Assembly (NCBI GenBank): GCA_964528595.1
Contig: CAZGTM010000039.1
Location: 1-36,688 of the forward strand
Origin: CAYFKJ01 sp964528595
GTDB taxonomy: Bacteria; Pseudomonadota; Alphaproteobacteria; UBA2966
Length of the DNA stretch: 36,688 nucleotides
Direction: 5' to 3'
Position 1 is the stretch's first letter; every line of letters begins with the position of its first letter. The notes beneath the pieces were generated by a model, which did no database searches, was not told where the DNA came from, and saw only the letters and a program-made list of their open reading frames with translations. Shown one piece after another: positions 16,211-23,242 of this stretch. Position numbers and translations under genes: made by a program.

Positions 16211-16807
16211 ATGATCGCCGCACGCCTGATAATTCTCGCGACATTCTTGTTCGGCATTGTTTCGGCCGTTCCGGTCCGGCTCGCGGCCGAGGAAGCCGAT
16301 CTGCCCAAAACAGACGACGGGCTGCACTACCAGCCCTGGTTCAAGATGGATTCGTTTCTCGACCTGGCCGACGATCTGGCGGAAGCCAAAGCGGGCGGGA
16401 AACGGCTGGCGATCCTGTTCGAGCAGCGCGGCTGTCCCTACTGCCGCGAAATGCACAAGGTGAACTTCAAAATTCCCGAAGTCAGGGACTACATCAAAGC
16501 GAATTTCGACATCGTTCAGGTAAACCTCTGGGGCGACCGGGAGATGACCGATTTCGACGGCGAAACCCTGATCGAGAAAAAATTCGGGCGCAAGTATCGG
16601 GTTCAGTACACGCCGACAATCATTTTTCCGGACGACAACGGGGAAGAAGTCCATCGCCTGCCCGGCTACTTCAAGCCTTTCCACTTCAAGCACATCTTCA
16701 TGTACGTGAAGGAGGAGGGCTACATCGAGCAACCCAATTTCCAGCGCTGGCTCTCGGCCAAGGCCGATGAATTGCGCGCCAAGGGGATTGAGGTGAAACT
16801 TTGGTAA
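16211..16807 (+). CDS. soxW: SoxW-like exported thioredoxin
   Basis: A 198-residue thioredoxin-fold protein with an N-terminal signal peptide (hydrophobic to about residue 23). The redox motif CPYC lies in FEQRGCPYCREMH, and the cis-Pro loop is QYTPTIIF. In sox clusters such proteins take electrons from the CcdA/SoxV membrane protein and keep SoxYZ thiols active. The ATG at 16211 follows GGGGAGGGA, a strong ribosome site. It leads a two-gene unit with an exported DsrE-like protein and ends at a terminator. A second homologue is encoded at 28207-28785, so which one serves SoxYZ is open. Confidence 0.83.
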   Translation: MIAARLIILATFLFGIVSAVPVRLAAEEADLPKTDDGLHYQPWFKMDSFLDLADDLAEAKAGGKRLAILFEQRGCPYCREMHKVNFKIPEVRDYIKANFDIVQVNLWGDREMTDFDGETLIEKKFGRKYRVQYTPTIIFPDDNGEEVHRLPGYFKPFHFKHIFMYVKEEGYIEQPNFQRWLSAKADELRAKGIEVKLW

Positions 16808-16879
16808 TTTAACGGAGGGGGATGCTGGATCGATCGCCGGCTGGCCCCGGCACACCAGCTTTAATGGGAGGATACTTAG

Positions 16880-17317
16880 ATGTGGAATGTATTTGGTCGT
16901 TTGGGCGTAGTTGTCGGTTTAGTGGTTTTTATGCTTGGTCTGGCCGGCGGCGTCGCCCAAGCAACGGACGCAACCAAGGTCGTCATCCAGGTCTCCACGG
17001 ACGATAAACGGACGCAGATGATCGCCCTTAACAATGCTGTCAATGTCCAGAAGGCCCTGCCCGATGCCGAGGTGGAAATCGTCGCCTACGGTCCCGGGCT
17101 CGGTATGCTGACCGGCGCATCAGCGCAGAAAGATCGCATTTCCAGCCTGGCCATGAGCGAAGGCATCACCTTCAGCGCTTGCGGCAACACCATGAACAAC
17201 GTAGCGAAGAAATCAGGCAACATGCCGGTGCTGATCGACGGCGTTAAAGTCGTCCCGGCCGGCGTCGTGCGCATCATGGAACTGCAATCAAAGGGCTACG
17301 CCTACATCCGGCCCTGA
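16880..17317 (+). CDS. Exported DsrE/DsrF-like sulfur-relay family protein
   Basis: A 145-residue protein. Residues 1 to about 28 form a signal peptide ending in AQA. The mature part is a DsrE/F-like fold starting TKVVIQVSTDD, with the conserved Cys in FSACGNTMNNV, the position of the persulfide-carrying Cys of cytoplasmic DsrE/TusD proteins. Export places it in the periplasm, where it could bind sulfane sulfur released from SoxYZ. That role is inferred. A good ribosome site (GGGAGGA) lies upstream. It forms a unit with soxW, 72 bases upstream. Confidence 0.82.
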   Translation: MWNVFGRLGVVVGLVVFMLGLAGGVAQATDATKVVIQVSTDDKRTQMIALNNAVNVQKALPDAEVEIVAYGPGLGMLTGASAQKDRISSLAMSEGITFSACGNTMNNVAKKSGNMPVLIDGVKVVPAGVVRIMELQSKGYAYIRP

Positions 17318-17336
17318 CTTGGACCAACCAATCTTG

Positions 17337-17372
17337 AGAAAAGGGATGCACTGCTCGTGCATCCCTTTTTTA
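17337..17372 (+). terminator. Rho-independent terminator after the soxW-dsrE-like unit
   Basis: The stem AAGGGATGCAC / GTGCATCCCTT with loop TGCTC is followed by a T-run. It lies between the DsrE-like gene and the convergent ccdA gene, whose stop codon falls in the T-run. Confidence 0.9.
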
Positions 17373-18116
17373 TCCCAGCTTGCCCAGCGCCGGGAAGGCT
17401 TCGAGGATGTAGTAGGCAAGCTCGGCCAGTGAATCGGTCATAATCAGGACGCCGGTGGCGACCAGCAGGACGCCCGCCCCGATCTCGATCTTGTGGACGT
17501 GGCTGCGGAAGCGCTTGAGAAAGTTCATGAAGGGTTCGATGGCGAAGGCGGCCGCCAGGAACGGAATGCCCAGACCGAGCGAATAGACGGTCAGCAGAGA
17601 AATGCCGTAGCCCAGCGAATCCTGAGCCGCCGCCAGGGTCAGGATGGTGGCCAGAATGGGTCCGACGCAGGGCGTCCAGCCGAAAGCGAAGGCCAGGCCG
17701 ATGACGTAGGCGCCGATCAGGCCCGCCGGCGTTTTGTCCGGGTTGAAACGGATTTCCCGCTGCAGCAGGGCAAAGCGGAAAACGCCCATGTAGTGTAGGC
17801 CAAAGACGATGATGACGGCGCCCGCGACTTTGCTGATGATGTCGATGTGGTCGAAAATGATACGGTTAATGGCCGAGGCGCTGGCGCCCATGATCACGAA
17901 AACGGTGGTGAAGCCCAGTACGAAGAGCAATCCCGACAACTGCACCCGGCGGGCGATCTGCTTGTCGAGTCCATCCTCCTGATCAAGCAGTTGATCCAGC
18001 GAGGTGCCGGCGACGAAACAGAGGTAGGCCGGGACCAACGGTAACACGCAAGGGGAAAGGAAACTGATTAGCCCAGCCAGCGCGGCGGCGCCGTAGGAAA
18101 CGTCAAATGCACCCAT
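17370..18116 (-). CDS. soxV: CcdA/SoxV-type membrane thiol-disulfide transporter
   Basis: A 248-residue inner-membrane protein of the CcdA/DsbD-beta family with six hydrophobic segments. Both redox cysteines are present in the family motifs SPCVLPLVP and TPCVGPILA. It moves reducing equivalents from cytoplasmic thioredoxin to periplasmic thioredoxins such as SoxW. Its position downstream of soxB on the same strand supports the SoxV role, although a general CcdA for cytochrome c maturation would look the same. Between soxB and this gene lie 87 bases with GC-rich hairpins but no T-run. Confidence 0.88.
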   Translation of the reverse strand: MGAFDVSYGAAALAGLISFLSPCVLPLVPAYLCFVAGTSLDQLLDQEDGLDKQIARRVQLSGLLFVLGFTTVFVIMGASASAINRIIFDHIDIISKVAGAVIIVFGLHYMGVFRFALLQREIRFNPDKTPAGLIGAYVIGLAFAFGWTPCVGPILATILTLAAAQDSLGYGISLLTVYSLGLGIPFLAAAFAIEPFMNFLKRFRSHVHKIEIGAGVLLVATGVLIMTDSLAELAYYILEAFPALGKLG

Positions 18117-18203
18117 TTGGGCGATACTCCCGAATTACATATGCCCCCGGAACTTGGGGCTTGGCGGACCGGCGCGCAAGGGGTCTTTGCGCCAGGACGA
18201 GCT

Positions 18204-19886
18204 TCAAATACCTCGCACTTTTATGCCGCGGTTCTCGTCCAGCCGAATCACTTTCTTGTCAGTAATGTACTTGGCGACGACATCGTAAACGGGCGGTCCC
18301 ACGGTGTCCTCGTTGACGGAAGCCCAGCCGCTGACGATATAATTGCGTGCCGGATCGATAGCCTCTCCGGTTTTCAACAACGTCATATCGCTGATGCGCT
18401 GGCCGATGGGTTTGCCGATGTCGATGCTGTAGCCCATGCCGCCCACCCGCACCATGTCGCCGCCCTGCTGCAGGTAGGGGTCCGGGTTAAACAGGTTGTC
18501 GGCGACGTCCTCGAGGATCTCCTTCAGGAAGGCGCCGGTAAACTCGTTGCGGTAGGCGTTGGGATAGGTAATGGCGGTTTGTGAATACAGTGTGTCACCC
18601 GTGATCTCGTCGCCGGGCAGCAGTGAAGCCCCCCAACGGAAGCCGGGCGACAGCGCGATCTCGGCGTCGCGCTCCTGCAACAGCGCCTCACAGATCAGAT
18701 CGTCGAATGTGCCGTTGAAGTTGCCCCGGCGGTAGAGCAGGCTGTCGGTGCGCCCCAGAACCTTGTTCAGCACGTCGGCGTGCGGGCGGCGGATGCCATC
18801 GATCAGCGCCGCCATGTCGGGGTCGGGCTTGATGACATCCGAAAACACGGGAATCAGCTTGAAGCGGTAATCGGCGACCTTGCGGCTATCGACCTTGAGG
18901 TCGAGGCGGGCCAGGAACTTGCCGTGCGATCCGGACGCCACCAGCAGGGTGTCTTTCACTTTGATGGCGGTGGGAATGGCGTCGTGGGTATGTCCGGTCA
19001 GGATGACGTCGATGCCGGTGACGCGGGAGGCCAGTTTGCGGTCGACGTCGAAGCCGTTGTGGCTGTTGATGACGACGAGATCGACGCCGGCGTCGCGCGC
19101 TTCGTTGACCCGGTCCTGGAGCTTCTCCTCTTCGATGCCGAACGACCAGTCCGGCATCATGTACCGCGGGTTGGCGATCGGCGTGTAGGGGAAGGCTTGG
19201 CCGATAACCGCGATGCGCACGCCGCCCCGTTCGAAGATCTTGGTGTGCTCGAAAATGTCGTCGTCCCAGGTGGCGTCCTTGACGTTGCCGGCGAGGAAGG
19301 GGAAGTCGAGCATCTCGACCAGTTCCTCGACGCGCTCGGCGCCGTGGGTGAATTCCCAATGGGCCGACATGGCGTCGACGCCCAGTGCGTTCATCACCTG
19401 GACCATGTCCTCGCCCCGCGATTTCAGCGAGGTGTAGGAGCCCTGCCAGGTATCACCGCCGTCGAGCAGCAGGGTGTTGTCGGGCCGCTCTGCCCGGATC
19501 GCCTTGACCAGCGTCGCCATGCGGTCCATGCCGCCGACGCGCCCGCAATCCCGGGCCAGCGCCGCGTAATCGTCCGAGGTCATGGCATAGGCGGCCGGGC
19601 TGCCGCCGCGCAAACCGAAATGTTTGAGAAAATCCTTGCCCGTCAGATGTGGCGGCAGGCCGTGGGCGTTGCCGACCCCGACATTGATCGATGGTTCGCG
19701 GAAATAAAGCGGTACAAGCTGGGCGTGGCAGTCGGTGAAATTAAGCAGCGTGACCTGGCCCAGAGAATCAAATTCCAAAAGCTGGTCCTGCGTCAGCTTG
19801 CGGCTGGCGGAGGACAGGTTGCCGGGCGCGCCCGTCATCACGGCGGTGGCCGCGGCAACTTGGAGAAAATCACGACGGGTCAGCAT
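18204..19886 (-). CDS. soxB: SoxB, thiosulfohydrolase
   Basis: A 560-residue periplasmic dimanganese hydrolase that releases sulfate from SoxY-bound thiosulfonate. An N-terminal twin-arginine signal (TRRDFLQVAAAT) fits export of a folded metalloenzyme. Metal-site motifs of the 5'-nucleotidase superfamily are present: D52-x-H54 (FTDCHAQ), D145 in GGDTWQGS, H176-W-E in SAHWEFTHG (the SoxB variant of GNHE), INSHNGFD and TGHTHD. Length is typical. It follows soxA after an 86-base gap that holds a stem-loop. Confidence 0.97.
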   Translation of the reverse strand: MLTRRDFLQVAAATAVMTGAPGNLSSASRKLTQDQLLEFDSLGQVTLLNFTDCHAQLVPLYFREPSINVGVGNAHGLPPHLTGKDFLKHFGLRGGSPAAYAMTSDDYAALARDCGRVGGMDRMATLVKAIRAERPDNTLLLDGGDTWQGSYTSLKSRGEDMVQVMNALGVDAMSAHWEFTHGAERVEELVEMLDFPFLAGNVKDATWDDDIFEHTKIFERGGVRIAVIGQAFPYTPIANPRYMMPDWSFGIEEEKLQDRVNEARDAGVDLVVINSHNGFDVDRKLASRVTGIDVILTGHTHDAIPTAIKVKDTLLVASGSHGKFLARLDLKVDSRKVADYRFKLIPVFSDVIKPDPDMAALIDGIRRPHADVLNKVLGRTDSLLYRRGNFNGTFDDLICEALLQERDAEIALSPGFRWGASLLPGDEITGDTLYSQTAITYPNAYRNEFTGAFLKEILEDVADNLFNPDPYLQQGGDMVRVGGMGYSIDIGKPIGQRISDMTLLKTGEAIDPARNYIVSGWASVNEDTVGPPVYDVVAKYITDKKVIRLDENRGIKVRGI

Positions 19887-19912
19887 GCCGAACCTCTCGA
19901 AAAACCAGAGTT

Positions 19913-19951
19913 AGAAATAAAATGGGGGATGCGCATGCCGCACATCCCCCA
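19913..19951 (-). terminator. Attenuator-like stem-loop between soxA and soxB
   Basis: On the minus strand a perfect nine-base stem TGGGGGATG / CATCCCCCA (19923-19931 and 19943-19951) is followed by a T-rich tract (ATTTTATTT). It sits inside the sox operon just downstream of soxA, so it would reduce rather than abolish read-through into soxB. Confidence 0.7.
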
Positions 19952-19972
19952 CCAAGTAATTGCCGTCGCCGG

Positions 19973-20752
19973 CTAGTTGCGGACGGCGGGCGTCTCGATA
20001 CCCAAGCCCTGACCTCGCCAGGAGACGTAGAGCTCGAGATTAACGTACTCGTCCGAACCGTTCTTGTAGGGTTTTGCCCGAACCTGCTTGTTGCAGCCGC
20101 GGAAACGGCGGTGCGACGAGCCGACCTTCTGCCACTTCAGGCGGTAGGTCGGAAATCCGTTCAATTGACCCTGGGTCAGGATGTTGGCCCGGATCTTGTT
20201 GCCCGCGTTGTCTTCGTGACAATGCTTGCAGGCCATATCCAGCAGGCCCCGGCGCTGATAGTAGAACTTCTTGCCGGCCTCGAAGAACGGCTTGGCCGGA
20301 CCGTCGACAGCGACTTGCATCGGCATGCCGCGCGATTGGTGGCGCACATACGTCGTCATGCCCAGCAACTGTTGGGATTCCCACTTCCAGGCCTTGGCCT
20401 TCATGTTCTCCGTGCGGCACTGGTTGATGCGCTGTTCCAGGTTCTGCAGCTTGCCGATGCTATCCTTGTATTTGGGATAGCTGACGCCCGCTGACTTCAT
20501 CGATTCCGACGCGTCGTTGTGACAGCTTTCGCAGGATTTTCCGGCCTCGCCTTCGACCTCGCTCCACAGTTCCTCGCCCGTGTCGGTCCACAGCATGCCG
20601 GGATTTTGCATCTCGTCATCCTGCAGGGCTTGGGTGTCCTTGGTGGCGTAAGAATAGCCGGACCTGAGGTCCTCATCGGCAAGGGCCGGCCCGGTGACGG
20701 CAAACGCCATACCGAGCCCGGCGATGCCGGCGATCAAACGATTGTAGTTCAT
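19973..20752 (-). CDS. soxA: SoxA, diheme cytochrome c subunit of SoxXA
   Basis: A 259-residue periplasmic cytochrome. It has a signal peptide (about 25 residues, ending ALA), heme motifs CESCH (74-78) and CKHCH (175-179), Cys112 (INQC) as the expected axial ligand, and the active-site Cys220 in RFRGCNKQVRA that carries the cysteine persulfide heme ligand in characterised SoxA. With SoxX it oxidatively couples thiosulfate to the SoxY carrier cysteine. A strong ribosome site (GGGGGAGG) precedes the ATG. Two CxxCH motifs identify the diheme type. Confidence 0.97.
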   Translation of the reverse strand: MNYNRLIAGIAGLGMAFAVTGPALADEDLRSGYSYATKDTQALQDDEMQNPGMLWTDTGEELWSEVEGEAGKSCESCHNDASESMKSAGVSYPKYKDSIGKLQNLEQRINQCRTENMKAKAWKWESQQLLGMTTYVRHQSRGMPMQVAVDGPAKPFFEAGKKFYYQRRGLLDMACKHCHEDNAGNKIRANILTQGQLNGFPTYRLKWQKVGSSHRRFRGCNKQVRAKPYKNGSDEYVNLELYVSWRGQGLGIETPAVRN

Positions 20753-20774
20753 GGGTAGCCTCCCCCTTCGGTGT

Positions 20775-21095
20775 CTATTGCACCGTTATCTTGGCTGATT
20801 TGCTCGTGACCTTGCCGTTGTCTTCGGTCCACTTGACCTCGATCGTGCCGGACTCGGTGGCCCGGACGTTGAACGAAAGAAACGGATTGGCCGCAACAGC
20901 GGGCCACCAGTCGGCTTTGAAAACTTCCGTGCCGTTATAGGTAGCGACCACATTGTTGACGATCATGCGTGGAATTTTCTTACCGTCCTTGCCCTTGCGC
21001 TGGCCGGTTTCCATCTTGTGCTTGATCAGGCTCTTGACCGTGATGATGTCCCCTTTTTTGGCTTTCTTGGGGACTTTAAGCCGTGCGGATGCCAT
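20775..21095 (-). CDS. soxZ: SoxZ, sulfur-carrier complex subunit
   Basis: A 106-residue beta-sandwich protein that dimerises with SoxY. The sequence MASARLKVPKKAKKGDIITVK, the KHKMETG block and the NPFLSFNVRA segment are typical of SoxZ. It lacks its own signal peptide, as usual, because it is exported with SoxY through the Tat pathway. Ribosome site GAGGAGA is upstream. Only 25 bases separate it from soxY and 22 from soxA. Confidence 0.97.
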   Translation of the reverse strand: MASARLKVPKKAKKGDIITVKSLIKHKMETGQRKGKDGKKIPRMIVNNVVATYNGTEVFKADWWPAVAANPFLSFNVRATESGTIEVKWTEDNGKVTSKSAKITVQ

Positions 21096-21120
21096 GGTTC
21101 TGTTCTCCTCGTAACCTTAC

Positions 21121-21597
21121 TCAGCCGCCGCAGCCGCCGATTGTGACTTTGACGTCTTTTTGCTCCTGATAGAACGATCCGTCGCTCATCTGGGCAACCG
21201 CCACGATGGCTGAAGTCTTCGCCATACGGCAGTTGACCTTGACTTCGGCCTTGCCGCAGGCCGGCGTAAAGTGGAACGCCGCGACTTCCGGGTTGGGATT
21301 TTCCTGAACGTAGACCCAGACGGTTTTAACGTGGTCGGCGTCGGTCATGGGGCTGTCGACGCTGATGACGATAGGTACCACGCGTCCGTTCTCGGCGATG
21401 ATCGGCGTCTTCAGTTTAATTCTGCCCGGTTTCGTCGCCGCACCGCCCGTCACCTTTTTGATCGCGGCGGCCGTCTTGGCCATATCCGCGGAGGCGGGTG
21501 CGGACGCCAGTCCAGCGCCCGCGGCGGCCACGGCACCTGCGCCGGCGGCCCGGAAGAATCCGCGCCGGCTAAGTCCGGTGGTCTCTTTCACCTGCAT
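21121..21597 (-). CDS. soxY: SoxY, sulfur-carrier protein
   Basis: A 158-residue periplasmic carrier. An N-terminal twin-arginine signal (LSRRGFFRAAGAG) is followed by an immunoglobulin-like domain. The flexible C-terminal swinging arm ends in GGCGG, with Cys156 as the covalent attachment site for sulfur intermediates. This terminal motif is diagnostic. A ribosome site (AAAGGAG) precedes the ATG. Two further Cys (CGKAEVKVNC) are in the domain body. Confidence 0.97.
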   Translation of the reverse strand: MQVKETTGLSRRGFFRAAGAGAVAAAGAGLASAPASADMAKTAAAIKKVTGGAATKPGRIKLKTPIIAENGRVVPIVISVDSPMTDADHVKTVWVYVQENPNPEVAAFHFTPACGKAEVKVNCRMAKTSAIVAVAQMSDGSFYQEQKDVKVTIGGCGG

Positions 21598-21635
21598 TGC
21601 TATCTCCTTTGTCCGTTCGTTGGACGGCTATTCGA

Positions 21636-22088
21636 TTATTTCAGAGTCATTAGGTAGGCAACGATATCCTCGACTTCCTGGGCGCTGAGGATCGTCTTGC
21701 CCTTCCATTTCTTCTGCAGCCGGTGATATCCGACATCGCGGTAGAACGCCGGCATGATGGTATCCGGGTTGTTCATCTTGGGATTGACGACCCGCAACCG
21801 GATTTCGGCTTCGCGCATCCGGTCGGCAATACCGTTGAGGTCGGGGCCGACTTCGCCATGAAACTGCTGTTCGGGAATGGGCAACACATGGCATGCGAGG
21901 CAGTTGCCTGTCTTGCGGTTATAGGCGACTTTGCGGCCAGCCTTCGCGTCACCGGACTTTCCGGTCAACGATTTTGGGATGCCGTCGCCGATGATGGTGT
22001 ATTTCACCGATTCCGCATTTGCGCCAAGGCTCGCGCCGACGCCGATTGCCAGACCCGCGATCGCCCCCACCAGTCGATGATACTTCAT
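21636..22088 (-). CDS. soxX: SoxX, monoheme cytochrome c subunit of SoxXA
   Basis: From the ATG at 22088 the protein has 150 residues: a signal peptide to about residue 25 (ANA), the heme motif CLACH (63-67) and the probable axial Met112 in TIMPAFY. It is the small subunit that accepts electrons in SoxXA. The open frame runs upstream to 22277, but the signal peptide and a GGGGAGGA ribosome site fix the start at 22088. It is the first gene of the soxXYZAB operon, transcribed from the long divergent region at 22089-22519. Confidence 0.95.
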   Translation of the reverse strand: MKYHRLVGAIAGLAIGVGASLGANAESVKYTIIGDGIPKSLTGKSGDAKAGRKVAYNRKTGNCLACHVLPIPEQQFHGEVGPDLNGIADRMREAEIRLRVVNPKMNNPDTIMPAFYRDVGYHRLQKKWKGKTILSAQEVEDIVAYLMTLK

Positions 22089-22519
22089 TTCCAATCTTCC
22101 TCCCCGTTGCGGGATGCCTTTCGCGACCGATCCGCTTCGATCTGCGCGACGGCATTTTTGTTCGCACGTTGCCTCCGTCTCTCCCGGCAGACCAAGCGTT
22201 TGCGTTTCGCCGCTAGCACTCCAGCCCACTAAAAAAGAGGACATATCCGGGATACACAGATTCGTGAACAGTCGCAAGAACTATTCTTGAGCTTTTTCTA
22301 ATATGCTGCAATATGGCGCGATGCAAAATGGTATAATGCTGCATTGCAACAATATTTATAATGATTTGAAAGAATGGAAAAAATACTTCAATAGCTGGTA
22401 ATTGCACGGCCATCGGCGGTTGTTTTATTTATTTTCAGTTGCGGCGCAACATAACCGGCAATGGTTATGGCCTGCGCGGCCCTTGTCGCCGCAAGGGCGT
22501 ACCGCCATACTTTGATGCC
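22089..22519. other. Divergent intergenic region upstream of soxX
   Basis: A 431-base gap without a supportable gene. The half nearest soxX is mixed in composition; 22260-22400 is AT-rich. On the minus strand TTGCAT, a 17-base spacer and TATTAG form a candidate sox promoter, with its -10 element inside TTCTAATAT (22296-22304, plus-strand sense). That is nine bases shared with the candidate sulfur operator at 16121 and 28139. The predicted soxX leader is about 200 bases. No terminator or riboswitch was recognised. Confidence 0.45.
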
Positions 22520-23239
22520 ATGAAAAATCTGCTCGTATTGCGCTATACCGAAGCTGAATCCCTGGGCGGGCTGGAGGATCAATTTCACAGCCGCGGCATA
22601 GGCTACAGCTACCACCGTCCGTTGGCCGTCGGCAAAGGGGTGACCAGCGGCGTTAATTCGGACGGCTTGGTGATCCTGGGGGCGGGTGCCTGGGGCACCA
22701 ATGGCGAGCGTACGATGCTGCCGACCCTGACGCACGAATTGCGAATCGCCTACGACCACTTGAAACGCAACCGGCCCATCCTGGGTTTTAGTTTAGGCGC
22801 CCAAATCGTCTCCATCGCCGCCGGCGGCGGTTCGGAACCATCGCCGTGCGCCTTTGAAGTGGGCGTGGCGCGGCGCGTCCGGGACGACGCTCTGGGCGGC
22901 CTGATGCCCGAGCGCTTTCCCTACGCCATCTTCATGCGGGACCGGCCCGTTTTGCCGCACGACGCCGAAATCCTGGCCGTCGACGAACACGACCGGCCCC
23001 TGGCCTTTACCATCGGCCGCGATGTGATCTGCTTCACCTGCAACCCCGGCTTCGGGCCGGACATGTTGCGGGATTTGGTGCGGGAGACGGAAGCCGACAC
23101 CGGCGAAGCCGCGGCGGCCTTGGCCGCTGCGGCGGAATTGGAGGCCGAGGCCGTCCGGCAACTGCCGGGCCTGGCAGACGGCATCGCCAGCGCGACGGGA
23201 TGGGCGGCGTCCGCCGAAGCAGTGGCCGGCGGGGGATAA
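22520..23239 (+). CDS. Class I glutamine-amidotransferase-like protein lacking the catalytic triad
   Basis: A 239-residue protein of the GATase1 fold, with a 60-residue Ala/Glu-rich tail. The nucleophile elbow reads ILGFSLGAQIV, so the catalytic Cys is replaced by Ser91. The His-Pro-Glu motif expected near the end of the domain reads FTCNPGF, so both the catalytic His and Glu are missing. It is therefore unlikely to hydrolyse glutamine and may be a binding or regulatory protein. The ATG at 22520 is the best start, but no clear ribosome site is seen and the frame is open to 22439. It is followed after three bases by the DUF255 gene, so they form one unit. Confidence 0.72.
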   Translation: MKNLLVLRYTEAESLGGLEDQFHSRGIGYSYHRPLAVGKGVTSGVNSDGLVILGAGAWGTNGERTMLPTLTHELRIAYDHLKRNRPILGFSLGAQIVSIAAGGGSEPSPCAFEVGVARRVRDDALGGLMPERFPYAIFMRDRPVLPHDAEILAVDEHDRPLAFTIGRDVICFTCNPGFGPDMLRDLVRETEADTGEAAAALAAAAELEAEAVRQLPGLADGIASATGWAASAEAVAGGG

Positions 23240-23242
23240 ACG

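Noticed and set aside
18117..18203. Hairpins between soxB and ccdA as a possible terminator
   Set aside because: Stems are GC-rich but imperfect and not followed by a T-run; insufficient to call.
18780..19976. Long open frame (398 codons) on the plus strand opposite soxB
   Set aside because: It is antisense to a complete soxB with all catalytic motifs. It has no recognisable domain, and the length is explained by GC-rich codon bias.
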